Notes: generated by a model not told the origin, from the letters alone. A stretch of DNA of 25,927 bases from an uncultured Candidatus Melainabacteria bacterium (GCA_934675695.1 CAKURN010000003.1:1-25927), one strand, 5' to 3'; numbered from the stretch's first letter, positions 6,985 through 14,622 are shown. Numbers and translations are program-made.

Positions 6985-7567
6985 TTTTTGTCTTTTCTTT
7001 TCTTATGTCATCAAAAAATTTTATTGGTCTGCAAGGATTGCCAACGGCAACGCAATTGTCAGGGATAGAATGAGCAACGACACTGCCTGCTCCAACTATA
7101 CTGTTTTTGCCGATTGTGACTTTAGGAAGAATAATAACCCCTCCTCCTATCCATGCACCGTCTTTGATTTCTACAGGGTCAGCACAAGTGTTAAAATAAA
7201 TAGGGTCGTCTTTTTCTCTTGTTTTTATGTATCTTTCTTCAGGTAGAATTGGGTGATAAGCTGTGTAAATCTGAACATTTGGGGCTATCATTACACAAGA
7301 ACCTATTGTTATTTTTTCATTGTCAACAAAAGTACAGCTAGAACCTATAATGACATCATCACCTATAAAAACATTTTTACCGTAATCACAGAAGAATTTT
7401 TGATCTATTGCGACATTGTTGCCGATTTTTCCTAGCATTTTTTCTAAGATTTCACGTTTTTTTGAAGAATCTCCAAAATCAACCAAAGAATACTCTCTTG
7501 CCAAATTTCGTGCTTGAATATGCAAACGATTTAATTCTTCTGAATAGGTTTTTATATATTTATCCAA
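6977..7567 (-). CDS. Sugar O-acetyltransferase (LacA/Maa family, left-handed beta-helix)
   Basis: A 196-residue protein with an N-terminal MAC-type helical segment (about 5-45) followed by hexapeptide repeats of a left-handed beta-helix (about 50-180; IGDDVIIGSSCTF, ITIGSCVMIAPNVQIY, WIGGGVIILPKVTIG, NSIVGAGSVV). The catalytic histidine is His105 in YTAYHP. The family moves an acetyl group from acetyl-CoA to a sugar hydroxyl. The start is a TTG preceded by a strong AAGGAGAG, so the alternative start codon is well supported. It is the first gene of a two-gene unit with the HAD phosphatase. A frameshifted piece of a related protein lies just downstream at 6108-6313. Confidence 0.93.
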   Translation of the reverse strand: MDKYIKTYSEELNRLHIQARNLAREYSLVDFGDSSKKREILEKMLGKIGNNVAIDQKFFCDYGKNVFIGDDVIIGSSCTFVDNEKITIGSCVMIAPNVQIYTAYHPILPEERYIKTREKDDPIYFNTCADPVEIKDGAWIGGGVIILPKVTIGKNSIVGAGSVVAHSIPDNCVAVGNPCRPIKFFDDIRKEKTKNV

Positions 7568-7643
7568 AAAATCTCTCCTTTTTGTTTATAAGAAAATTCT
7601 ATTTTTTTGAATAATTATAATATAAATTTGTATATTTTTTAAT

Positions 7644-9116
7644 TTACCATTTTATTTTTGACGGTTTTTCGTTATTTTTTATTGGAAAAGTAATAATAAA
7701 AGTATTTTTTTCATTATTACCAATGTGGCAAATATCGCCGTTATGAGCTTCCATAACTTTTTTAGACAAATACATACCCAATCCAAAACCTACTTTTTGG
7801 TATTTGTTTCTACCTGAGATGTATTTTTCAAAAAGATGTTCTTTTGTTTCATCATCTATAGTAGGACCAAAATTTGTCATTTCGATTTTTAGAGTATTGT
7901 TTTCGATTTTTGTATTAATTTCAAATTCTGAACCAGAAAATGCGTAGTTTATGCCATTGTTTAATAAATTTACAAAAACACGCCTCATTTGTCTTTCGTC
8001 TATTTTTATGAGTTTTTGTTCTTCTTTTAGATGTGAATTAAAAATGATTTTTATATCGTTTTCTTTTGCTAGTGACAAATTTTCTTTGATACAAGTATTT
8101 ATTAATTTTTCGATGTTGACTTCTTTTTTATCTAAAACAATATTTCCGCAGTCGTATTTGTAGGTGTTTATCATTGTATAAAGCATTTCTTTCATATAAT
8201 CTGCGGATTCTAGAATTGTTTCTAACAGTTCATTTTCATCATCATTCAATTTGCCGGAAAAAATCTTCTTAAGCATTTTCATTCCGCTGATTTGTGCTAA
8301 AAGAGGGTTTTTTAAATCATGTACCAAAGTCGCAATAAACAGGTCTTTTTGGTTTTCCGCATGTTTTTCATAATCAATATTTCTTGCAATAGTAATCAAA
8401 CCATTAATGCTGCCATCAATATTGTTTATGATTGGGGCTTTTATTATTCTGTACCAGTGATTGTTGCCTTGTTTATCCAGTGCCTGTTTTTCTTTTTTTA
8501 AGATGGTTTTGTTTTTTAATACATAATCATCTTCTTGTTCTGTATTTTCTTTGGCGTCAGACATGTTGATTTGGACATTATTCGCATAAGAATCTATCCC
8601 AAAATCCGCAAATTCTTTTGCATATTTTGAACCTATGATGTAGTTTTTGTCTTTGTCTTTCATATAAACAAGTAAAGGCAAATGTTGCATCAAAGTATCA
8701 AACCTCATCGTTTTGTATAATAAATTTTCTTTTAAAAACTGGTCTTGAGTTACATCTCTTGAAATCGTTAATATGTATTTTATTTCGCCGTTCAAAATTA
8801 CAGGCGTAGAAGTTTGCTGTACCAATTTTACCTTGTTATTAGTATTAATCCTAAAAGAATAACTTCGCATTTGCTTTTCTTTTAGGACTTTTTGAAGGTT
8901 TGAATGTACTAAATCGACACTTTCTTTGGGAATAAGTGTGAAGATACTTTTCCCGAGAACTTCTTCTGCTGTAGAGAAGCCAAAATGTTTGAGAAAAGCA
9001 GTGTTGCAATCCAAATACTTAAAATCAAGACTCTTAACTGAAATAATTTCGTCGCAATAATCCATCAACACATTCAATAACAAAGTAGACTCTTGAGTAT
9101 TGTGCAAACTTTTCAA
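7644..9116 (-). CDS. Soluble PAS-PAS sensor histidine kinase
   Basis: A 490-residue protein with two PAS domains (about 12-125 and 135-250; the first ends with ISRDVTQDQ, the second with IARNIDYEKH). A HisKA domain follows with phospho-acceptor His266 in VHDLKNP. The HATPase domain has its N box at NLLNNGINYA (Asn383/386) and a G box GFGLGMYLSKK (443 onward). No membrane segment is seen, so it probably senses a cytoplasmic signal such as redox state, a ligand or a partner protein. The start is a TTG with GAGGAAA 7 nt upstream. No response regulator is adjacent, making it an orphan kinase; the nearest receiver-carrying genes lie more than 11 kb away. It stands alone between the acetyltransferase operon and a divergent gene. 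Confidence 0.93.
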   Translation of the reverse strand: MKSLHNTQESTLLLNVLMDYCDEIISVKSLDFKYLDCNTAFLKHFGFSTAEEVLGKSIFTLIPKESVDLVHSNLQKVLKEKQMRSYSFRINTNNKVKLVQQTSTPVILNGEIKYILTISRDVTQDQFLKENLLYKTMRFDTLMQHLPLLVYMKDKDKNYIIGSKYAKEFADFGIDSYANNVQINMSDAKENTEQEDDYVLKNKTILKKEKQALDKQGNNHWYRIIKAPIINNIDGSINGLITIARNIDYEKHAENQKDLFIATLVHDLKNPLLAQISGMKMLKKIFSGKLNDDENELLETILESADYMKEMLYTMINTYKYDCGNIVLDKKEVNIEKLINTCIKENLSLAKENDIKIIFNSHLKEEQKLIKIDERQMRRVFVNLLNNGINYAFSGSEFEINTKIENNTLKIEMTNFGPTIDDETKEHLFEKYISGRNKYQKVGFGLGMYLSKKVMEAHNGDICHIGNNEKNTFIITFPIKNNEKPSKIKW

Positions 9117-9334
9117 ATTAGTTTCCTCATGGTATATTGTTGTTTTCGGACTAGCACTACAAAAGTAATTTTATAAAAATATCAAAAAAATGGCATTATC
9201 CTGTTGGGTAATTATTGCGAAAGTTGGTTGACTTTTTATATTTTTATTTAAAAACCAAGACTTTAAAATTCGCTTTTTTAGTGCTTTTATTTTAGCACTT
9301 AAATTATTTTTTTAAAATCTTTTTTATTTTATGT

Positions 9335-9340
9335 TACAAT
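9335..9340 (+). promoter_or_regulatory. Putative -10 box of the small lipoprotein-like gene
   Basis: TACAAT ends 7 nt before the ATG at 9348, so a transcript starting at the usual distance would begin at or next to the start codon. No clear -35 box is seen. The rest of the 231-bp divergent gap (9117-9347) is AT-rich. It holds a TTGACT at 9228 without a well-spaced -10, and a weak 6-bp hairpin at 9280-9299. Confidence 0.35.
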
Positions 9341-9347
9341 CCAAAAT

Positions 9348-9800
9348 ATGAGAGTAATTTTTTGTTTTTTAACTTTATTTTGTATATTGTGTACGACTTC
9401 TTGTACATATAAAGACGTAAAATACCAAAACTGCAAAAATGATTTTTTATGTGCTGAAAAAATTGCAGGATTTCACTTTTTGCCGGAAATTAGTATCATT
9501 AAAATAAAAGCCAAAAAAGGCAAAATAGAAATAACTTCTTTATTAAACAAAACAAAAAATGTCACAATTACAAAATCAGCTGAAGAATTTTTTATAACAA
9601 AATTTTTGAAAGAAAAATTAATCCTCGACAATGGGGTTGAATTTTTGATAAAAAAAGACAATAATATAATCAAAAAAGCATACTTAGGTGCTGAATCAGG
9701 ATATTTTGAAATACAATCAAACGACGGACTTTCAAAAGAAGAAATTCAAAAAATCTATGAAATTTTGGCAAAAGCAGAAGCCCCCGTTTTTCCTGATTAG
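9348..9800 (+). CDS. Small exported, probably lipid-anchored protein of unknown function
   Basis: A 150-residue protein. A hydrophobic N-terminal signal (about 3-15) ends in LCTTSC, with Cys19 a possible lipidation site, although the lipobox is imperfect because it lacks the usual Leu at -3. The mature part is lysine-rich and beta-rich, with segments such as IKIKAKKGKIEITSLL and AYLGAESGYFEIQSNDG. No family is recognised. It has no Shine-Dalgarno sequence but a -10-like box close to the ATG. It is followed after 19 bp by the flavin reductase-rubredoxin gene, so the two may be co-transcribed. Confidence 0.65.
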   Translation: MRVIFCFLTLFCILCTTSCTYKDVKYQNCKNDFLCAEKIAGFHFLPEISIIKIKAKKGKIEITSLLNKTKNVTITKSAEEFFITKFLKEKLILDNGVEFLIKKDNNIIKKAYLGAESGYFEIQSNDGLSKEEIQKIYEILAKAEAPVFPD

Positions 9801-9819
9801 CAAATAAAAAGGAAAAAAT

Positions 9820-10464
9820 ATGTTAAACAAAAAAGTCTTGTGGGATTTGTCTTATGGGGTTTATGTGGTCTCTTGTTTTGACAACGATAGACCAATCGGC
9901 TGTATCGTAAATTCTGCTTTTCAGACCAGCCAAAACACAATAACAATAAGTCTAAATCACCAAAACTACACAAATTCTACAATCAAAAAAACAAAAAACT
10001 TTGCTCTTTCGATTTTAAAAGAAAAATCAAATCCGTATATTATTTCTGTTTTTGGTTTTCAATCTTCAAAAGACAAAAACAAATTCGACTCAATTCCATT
10101 CAAAAAAATCGATGAACTCCCTGTCATTGTGGATTCTGTGGGCTATATAATTTTAAAAACAAAACAAGAAATAGAACTCGACACTCATACGCTTTTTGTC
10201 GGGGAAATCGTTGATGGAGATATTTTTAACAAAGAAACTCCAATGACGTACAAATTCTACCACGAAACAATAAAAGGTGCTGCCCCGAAAACCGCTCCAA
10301 CATACATTGCACCGGAAGAAATAACAAAAGAAAAAGAAATCGGATTAAGATACAGATGTAAAATCTGCAATTATATCTATAATGGCGATATAACGAAAGA
10401 AAAAGACGATTTTTTGTGTCCTGTCTGTAAACAACCAAAAAACGTTTTTGAAAAAATAAACTAA
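9820..10464 (+). CDS. Flavin reductase-rubredoxin fusion (Hrb-like electron carrier)
   Basis: A 214-residue protein. The N-terminal flavin-reductase-like FMN-binding domain (about 1-155) contains CIVNSAFQTS and a conserved VGEIVDG ending. A C-terminal rubredoxin-like domain (178-214) has CKIC (180-183) and CPVC (200-203), the four cysteines that hold one iron. The gap between the two pairs is only 16 residues, nearer to the short rubrerythrin-type rubredoxin than to classical rubredoxin. In anaerobes such as Moorella the comparable protein Hrb passes NAD(P)H electrons to a flavodiiron protein that reduces O2 or NO. No flavodiiron gene lies in this window. It starts at an ATG after AAGGAAAA. 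A role in oxidative or nitrosative defence of an anaerobe is inferred. Confidence 0.9.
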   Translation: MLNKKVLWDLSYGVYVVSCFDNDRPIGCIVNSAFQTSQNTITISLNHQNYTNSTIKKTKNFALSILKEKSNPYIISVFGFQSSKDKNKFDSIPFKKIDELPVIVDSVGYIILKTKQEIELDTHTLFVGEIVDGDIFNKETPMTYKFYHETIKGAAPKTAPTYIAPEEITKEKEIGLRYRCKICNYIYNGDITKEKDDFLCPVCKQPKNVFEKIN

Positions 10465-10496
10465 AACCAAAAGCAAAAAATATTCTTCATTTGCAT

Positions 10497-10502
10497 TATA
10501 AT
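10497..10502 (+). promoter_or_regulatory. Consensus -10 box directly upstream of the 10509 gene
   Basis: TATAAT ends 6 nt before the ATG at 10509. A start site 7 nt downstream of the box would coincide with the A of the ATG, giving a leaderless transcript. No clear -35 box. This also argues against the in-frame TTG at 10491 being the start, since it would lie upstream of the promoter. Confidence 0.45.
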
Positions 10503-10508
10503 ACTATA

Positions 10509-11267
10509 ATGAAGTTTGTTAACAACACGATAGACAAAGTAATAACACGACTGGGGCAGGCTAATGATTCAGAAATTACAACTGCGATTTTAGCCGGTTT
10601 CAAGCTCGTTTTTGTGCCTTTTGCGACATTAAATGACAAAAAATCAACAAAAGAAGAAAAAGCTTATGCTCTAAAAAGAGATTTAACAACAGAAAGCATC
10701 GCTCTTTTGGGATATTTGGGTGTAACAAACGCTGTAAAAAACAACCTTACTGCCCCTATTTGTTCAAAATATTACAAAAATTTTGCAAAAAAACTTTCAA
10801 AAAACAATTTATTAGATTCGTCTGATGAAATGTTTAAACAACTAACAAATGTAGACAAAACCGCTCTCAAAAAAAACGCAAACGATATCCTTTCTTTAGC
10901 TAAAGATTCTTCTTTAACAAAACAAGAAAAAACAAATTTGGACAATCTAACAAACACAATAAAATCCCTAAACAGTAAAATCGTTTCTCTATCACCAAAA
11001 CAAAAAGAATTGCAAATGCCTTCTAATCTGTATTTAAATACTAAAAAAAATCTCTCTCATGTTTGTGTTTTGACTTTAGCTTTGTCTATTATTCCTTTTT
11101 TAACAAACAAAATGATGAAAGTAGTAAACATTAAAAAAGAATCTCAAAAACAAGACCCTGTTTCTTTTGATGATGTTTCTCCAAAATACACAAATCTAAA
11201 ACCAATGAACTTAAATCAATACAAAAATTTTACCAAAACAGGAGTTTACAATGTCATTAGGTATTAA
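10509..11267 (+). CDS. Membrane-associated protein of unknown function, paralogue of the next gene (long form)
   Basis: A 252-residue protein counted from ATG 10509; an in-frame TTG at 10491 would add six residues but has no ribosome-binding site. It has an N-terminal helical, partly hydrophobic region (about 1-75), a lysine/asparagine-rich coiled middle (about 90-165) and a hydrophobic helix near the C terminus (about 180-198, VCVLTLALSIIPFLT). A stretch around PFATLNDKKSTKEEKAYALK matches PTFTLMDKTAQPKERKYSAAK of the following gene, and both end in a comparable hydrophobic segment, so they are distant paralogues. Its 3' end overlaps the next gene by 17 bp. I know no function for the family. 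Confidence 0.7.
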   Translation: MKFVNNTIDKVITRLGQANDSEITTAILAGFKLVFVPFATLNDKKSTKEEKAYALKRDLTTESIALLGYLGVTNAVKNNLTAPICSKYYKNFAKKLSKNNLLDSSDEMFKQLTNVDKTALKKNANDILSLAKDSSLTKQEKTNLDNLTNTIKSLNSKIVSLSPKQKELQMPSNLYLNTKKNLSHVCVLTLALSIIPFLTNKMMKVVNIKKESQKQDPVSFDDVSPKYTNLKPMNLNQYKNFTKTGVYNVIRY

Positions 11268-11745
11268 TTTTATAACTTCTCCAAAGTTTGCTAATATGGT
11301 TCAAAATTCGACTTTTCAAGTTGCTTCAGAAGGTTGTCTAAAAGCCGTTGGAAGACCGACTTTTACATTAATGGATAAAACTGCTCAACCAAAAGAAAGA
11401 AAATATAGTGCAGCAAAAGAGTTTTTGTATCAGTCATTGTCTATGGCATCGTATTTTGCATTGATTTTTCCAATTAGAAAAAATTCTTTTAAGTTATTAA
11501 AACATTTTCCGCAGTTGAAAGATTTGGATATTACAAAAGCAAAAACATCACAAGAATTTGCAAAAGAATTGAGTAATATGCCAAACACTCTAGCAAAAAC
11601 AAAAATAAAAGGTGCTCAAGAACTAATATCAATAATAGCGTCCGGAGTAATCTTGGCTGTAATTACTCCACAAATAGCAACAAAATTGACTCACCCTATA
11701 TTAAACAAATTGACATCAAATAAAAAAGACAGTCAAGAACAATAA
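11251..11745 (+). CDS. Membrane-associated protein of unknown function (short paralogue)
   Basis: A 164-residue protein with a good Shine-Dalgarno AGGAG, 7 nt before the ATG and inside the upstream gene. It is glycine/alanine-containing and helical, with candidate membrane helices at about 68-80 (SMASYFALIFPI) and 127-143 (ISIIASGVILAVITPQ). Residues 34-75 align with the upstream gene product (shared P-TL-DK, KE-K, A-K-L-S and Y spacing), but the coiled middle is much shorter. The 17-bp overlap with its paralogue implies co-translation and perhaps a two-subunit complex. Its N terminus (MSLGINFITSPKF) is free of a signal peptide. Function unknown. Confidence 0.72.
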   Translation: MSLGINFITSPKFANMVQNSTFQVASEGCLKAVGRPTFTLMDKTAQPKERKYSAAKEFLYQSLSMASYFALIFPIRKNSFKLLKHFPQLKDLDITKAKTSQEFAKELSNMPNTLAKTKIKGAQELISIIASGVILAVITPQIATKLTHPILNKLTSNKKDSQEQ

Positions 11746-11787
11746 ATCTTCAACTATCTTTTTTATTTTTGTTCTTTATTTTGTTGT

Positions 11788-12900
11788 TTAGTTGTTGCTT
11801 TGAAGGTACATTCCGCCTTTTTTAGCGTGTTTTCCTTCTTTTAATACTTCACCGACTTCATCTATTAAGTCTTTTGCATTAACATTATCCAGTTTTTCAG
11901 CCGGAGTATCTACGATACCACAAGTAATTGTAAAACCGTTGTTTTTGTTGTGTTCGTTAAGCCACAATTTTATTTGTGCAATTTGAGCTGATTTGTCAAA
12001 ATTTAATGCCATATAGTTGTTCAAAAAATCGTCATTAAAGATTGATTCTCTGGTTGATTCATTACTAGACATTTTTATACCATGTTTATAATCTTCTAGT
12101 TTTTTCCTTGTGCTAGAATTTTGTTCTTTTTTGATTGAATGAGTTAAAAGTCCGCTATAGTAGCTTCTAAGAGAGCTGTCTATCCCTTCTAGTCTGCTTT
12201 TTATAGCATCGTTATGGAAAAATTCAGGACTTTCCTCAATCAAGCTGTTCAACAGTTCTTTTTGAATTTTTAGTTTTTTAATTTCTTCTAAATACATATT
12301 TTCTTCGTTATATTTTTCTAGAAGTTTTTTTGCATTTTGTACGTATTTTGTTGAATATTTTCCAAATACATCATTTGAATTTATTTTCTTTTGTACTTCA
12401 GAACAAACTTCTTCCATTTCGTCTGTTCCTCTGTCTTTAAAAATTATAATAAATTCTTCGCCACCAAAACGATAAGAACCTAAAGAATGCTCTCTAGCTA
12501 CTTCTTGTACTGAAGTTCCTATATGTTTAATAAATTCATCGCCTGTTTCGTAGCCTAAGAGTTCATTTATGGATTTGAAGTTGTCCATATCAAACATAGC
12601 GAGTCCTATGTTTTTGCCGTTTTCTTTTGCTTCTTCTATCTTTTCACTCAATCTGTCAAGTAAACATCTTTTATCCCTTAAACCGGTAAAACCATCTCTG
12701 GTAATGGAATTTTGGGTGTTTTCTGCTTGTTGTTGAAGCTCCGGAACGGGTCTGGTATCTAGTCTTGAATTTACAAATATATCTTTTGTTAATTTTTTTC
12801 TTCCGAAAGACAGCTGAGGATTGGTTGAATAATGTGCTGGAGAGAGAGCAGAAGTAGACATTTTCAAACCAAAGTTGAAATTGGCACTTTGAATGTTCAT
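11788..12900 (-). CDS. Diguanylate-cyclase-type GGDEF protein with a large insertion in the domain
   Basis: A 370-residue protein. The first 65 residues are low-complexity with two Phe-Gly motifs (NFNFG and LSFGRK). The GGDEF domain starts at DGFTGLRDKR (69) and keeps the metal-site FDMDNFK (Asp104) and an intact active-site loop GGEEF (146-150). After about residue 175 the expected continuation is interrupted by about 140 charged, coiled-coil-like residues. The normal C-terminal part resumes at ITCGIVDT (325) and runs through AKDLIDEVGEVLKEGKHAKK. The active-site loop is consistent with c-di-GMP synthesis; no inhibitory RxxD site is seen before it. There is no membrane or sensor domain. A TTGACA-containing promoter lies upstream. 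Confidence 0.88.
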   Translation of the reverse strand: MNIQSANFNFGLKMSTSALSPAHYSTNPQLSFGRKKLTKDIFVNSRLDTRPVPELQQQAENTQNSITRDGFTGLRDKRCLLDRLSEKIEEAKENGKNIGLAMFDMDNFKSINELLGYETGDEFIKHIGTSVQEVAREHSLGSYRFGGEEFIIIFKDRGTDEMEEVCSEVQKKINSNDVFGKYSTKYVQNAKKLLEKYNEENMYLEEIKKLKIQKELLNSLIEESPEFFHNDAIKSRLEGIDSSLRSYYSGLLTHSIKKEQNSSTRKKLEDYKHGIKMSSNESTRESIFNDDFLNNYMALNFDKSAQIAQIKLWLNEHNKNNGFTITCGIVDTPAEKLDNVNAKDLIDEVGEVLKEGKHAKKGGMYLQSNN

Positions 12901-12929
12901 TTGAAATCTAACCTTATAGTTTAATTTTT

Positions 12930-12960
12930 AATATACGAATACAGTCCATGTTATTGTCAA
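12930..12960 (-). promoter_or_regulatory. Putative promoter of the GGDEF gene
   Basis: On the minus strand a consensus TTGACA (12960-12955) lies 19 bp from TATATT (12935-12930), giving a leader of about 23 nt that contains AAGG before the ATG at 12900. The long spacer lowers confidence, but it equals that seen before the gene at 5617. Confidence 0.4.
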
Positions 12961-12993
12961 AAAAATAAAAACACAATATTATTTTTACAATTC

Positions 12994-13638
12994 TTAATAG
13001 ATATATTTTTCAAATTGTTTTGGAAATTCTTTTTTAAAGTCGTTAGAAGGGTGTCTTATACTTTCAAAATCTTTAAAATCAAGTATTTCGAGGGCATTTT
13101 TAGCAGTGAGTCCTACTGTTATAATTTTTGCTCCTTTAAACAAAGATAAAAACATATTTAACAAGCTCAAATTCAAATACAACTCGTCTTTTGTAGGGTT
13201 TTCAAACCATCGATTTTCTTTTTCGTGGATATTAAATGCAAAAGCGTTCCACATAACGAATTTGTTTTTGCTTTTCAAAATTTCGTCCCAGACTTTTTTT
13301 GCAGTGAGTTCATAGACGTATTTTTTGTCTTTGGATTTTAAAGAAGTGTAATGATACCCCAAATTGTTCGTATTTATTACTTTTTCAGAAGTCATTGCAA
13401 TGCCTGAAAACCTGGCACCTGTGCTTGGGGATTCTGCAATTAAAATGTATTTTGCATTTTCTTTTTCAAGCAAATATTTTTTTAGATTTTCGCTTCTTAA
13501 CTCCGGTGCGTCTTTTGAAATGTCATTTTCATCAAATTCATTCCAAGGGTTGAAAATTTTTCTATCAAAAACACTTGTGTCAAAATTTCTTAATTTTTTT
13601 ATAAACTCATCAACTTGCTTTTCAAAAACTTCTGCCAT
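12994..13638 (-). CDS. Uracil-DNA glycosylase superfamily protein
   Basis: A 214-residue protein. ILIAESPSTGARFSGIAMTSEK (about 65-86) fits motif 1 of the glycosylase fold (the GEAP/GQDP position), VMWNAFAFNIHE (128-139) the central segment, and IRHPSNDFKKEF (194-205) the C-terminal HPS motif. FKGAKIITVGLTAKNALE is the usual preceding strand-helix. In motif 1 the catalytic residue used by classical enzymes is replaced by Glu-Ser, so substrate and activity are uncertain. It would remove damaged or deaminated bases from DNA. It lies 50 bp behind the minimal kinase gene and is the last gene of a long minus-strand run. Confidence 0.75.
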   Translation of the reverse strand: MAEVFEKQVDEFIKKLRNFDTSVFDRKIFNPWNEFDENDISKDAPELRSENLKKYLLEKENAKYILIAESPSTGARFSGIAMTSEKVINTNNLGYHYTSLKSKDKKYVYELTAKKVWDEILKSKNKFVMWNAFAFNIHEKENRWFENPTKDELYLNLSLLNMFLSLFKGAKIITVGLTAKNALEILDFKDFESIRHPSNDFKKEFPKQFEKYIY

Positions 13639-13688
13639 CTTTTTCCTTTTTTGTTTTATTATAGCAGCAATATTGTTTTTTTAAGAAA

Positions 13689-14324
13689 TTATTTCCCTTT
13701 CCTTAAATCAGGAATGTTCAATTTTACGATGACGTTATCTTTTGTTTTTGAAAAAGACATTTTTGTTTGGGTTTTGCACATTAATTTTTTGCAAAAATCG
13801 AGTCCTAAATTGAAGTTGTTTTCTTGAATATCGTATGCGTTTTTAAATTCTAAATAAATGCCACAGAGTTTGTGTTTGATTATTATTTGGGCATTAGAAT
13901 TTTTGCTTGCGTGAAAAGCGATATTTGAGATTATGTTTCCAATGATGCTTGATAGAAAAATTCCGATTTGAGAAATTTTAAAGTCCTCGTTTTCTTCTTG
14001 AATAATGTCGATATGGATATTTTTGTTAATAAAAATATACTTATAATTTTCGATTTTTTGAGTAATTAGGTTTTTGATGTCAATCAAAACGGTTTTGTTT
14101 TTGAATTTTCCGATTTTAAAACTATAATCGACCAAAAAATTTTCAATATATTCTAATACATCAACTACTGTTTCAAAAATATCAACATTCAACTGAGTGT
14201 CGAGCTTTTTTTCTAGAGCCAATTTTATGCTAAAAAGAGGGCTTTTTATGTCATGAAGAATGTTTGCAATGAGTTTTTCGTTTTCGTCTATCGTATTACT
14301 AATTTTATCTATCGTTTTTTCCAT
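13689..14324 (-). CDS. Minimal histidine-kinase-like protein with eroded ATP-binding domain
   Basis: A 211-residue protein with no sensor or membrane part. A HisKA-like dimerisation helix carries His24 in NILHDIKSPLFS, followed by a HATPase-like domain. The N-box region SSIIGNIISNIAFHA (Asn130, Asn134) is present, but the DxG box that should follow is not visible, and only a short NLGLDFCKKL (172-181) remains of the G box. This resembles histidine phosphotransfer proteins derived from kinases (ChpT-like) or an inactive partner more than an ordinary kinase. It sits 55 bp behind a small membrane coiled-coil gene. The H-box wording resembles that of the PAS kinase at 7644 (LVHDLKNPLLA versus ILHDIKSPLFS). 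Confidence 0.75.
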   Translation of the reverse strand: MEKTIDKISNTIDENEKLIANILHDIKSPLFSIKLALEKKLDTQLNVDIFETVVDVLEYIENFLVDYSFKIGKFKNKTVLIDIKNLITQKIENYKYIFINKNIHIDIIQEENEDFKISQIGIFLSSIIGNIISNIAFHASKNSNAQIIIKHKLCGIYLEFKNAYDIQENNFNLGLDFCKKLMCKTQTKMSFSKTKDNVIVKLNIPDLRKGK

Positions 14325-14379
14325 AGTTTTAAAATAGACGGTTTTTTCTAAAAAAATAATTGCCTGACTTGATATTTTT

Positions 14380-14622
14380 CTAGCTATTTTCTATTTGTTT
14401 TTTGAGTGCGGTTTCTAGAGTTTTGATTTTGTTTTCCAATGTTTTTACTTTTAGAGAAGAATCATCCATTCCGACTGATTTTTTTTCGTATTGTCTTTTT
14501 AGGGTTTTAATTTCTTGTTTCAATTTGTTTGCATAAAAAAGAAAAAGAATAGAAGCAACAATAAATCCGATGCCAAAATAACAAACATCAAACAATTCTA
14601 AATTAATATTTATAATATTCAT
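14380..14622 (-). CDS. Small single-pass membrane coiled-coil protein
   Basis: An 80-residue protein. A transmembrane helix (about 12-31, CYFGIGFIVASILFLFYANK) is followed by a long charged coiled coil (about 32-78) with regular leucine/isoleucine heptads. Its start overlaps the stop of the RluD-family gene by 4 bp (ATGA type), indicating translational coupling. No family is recognised; the layout resembles small membrane scaffolding proteins. It is encoded next to the minimal kinase, which itself has no membrane anchor, so it might tether that protein, but this is only positional inference. Confidence 0.65.
   Translation of the reverse strand: MNIININLELFDVCYFGIGFIVASILFLFYANKLKQEIKTLKRQYEKKSVGMDDSSLKVKTLENKIKTLETALKKQIENS

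Noticed and set aside
6809..7246. 145-codon plus-strand open frame over the HAD/acetyltransferase junction
   Set aside because: It runs antisense to two genes with full motif sets (DVDGT, YTAYHP). Its translation is low-quality, rich in Phe, Ser and Cys, and has no ribosome-binding site.
9113..9130. Five-codon leader frame (MRKLI) overlapping the TTG start of the PAS kinase on the minus strand
   Set aside because: The TTGA overlap is neat, but such a short frame is expected by chance, and the GAGGAAA inside it already explains initiation at the TTG.
9280..9299. Hairpin AGTGCT / AGCACT in the divergent gap
   Set aside because: Only a 6-bp stem with an 8-nt AT loop, and no upstream plus-strand transcript to terminate. 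The T run comes several bases later; not a convincing terminator or riboswitch.
10491..10508. TTG at 10491 as start of the 258-residue form
   Set aside because: It lies upstream of, and partly within, a consensus TATAAT with the ATG at 10509 directly after it, and no ribosome-binding site precedes the TTG.
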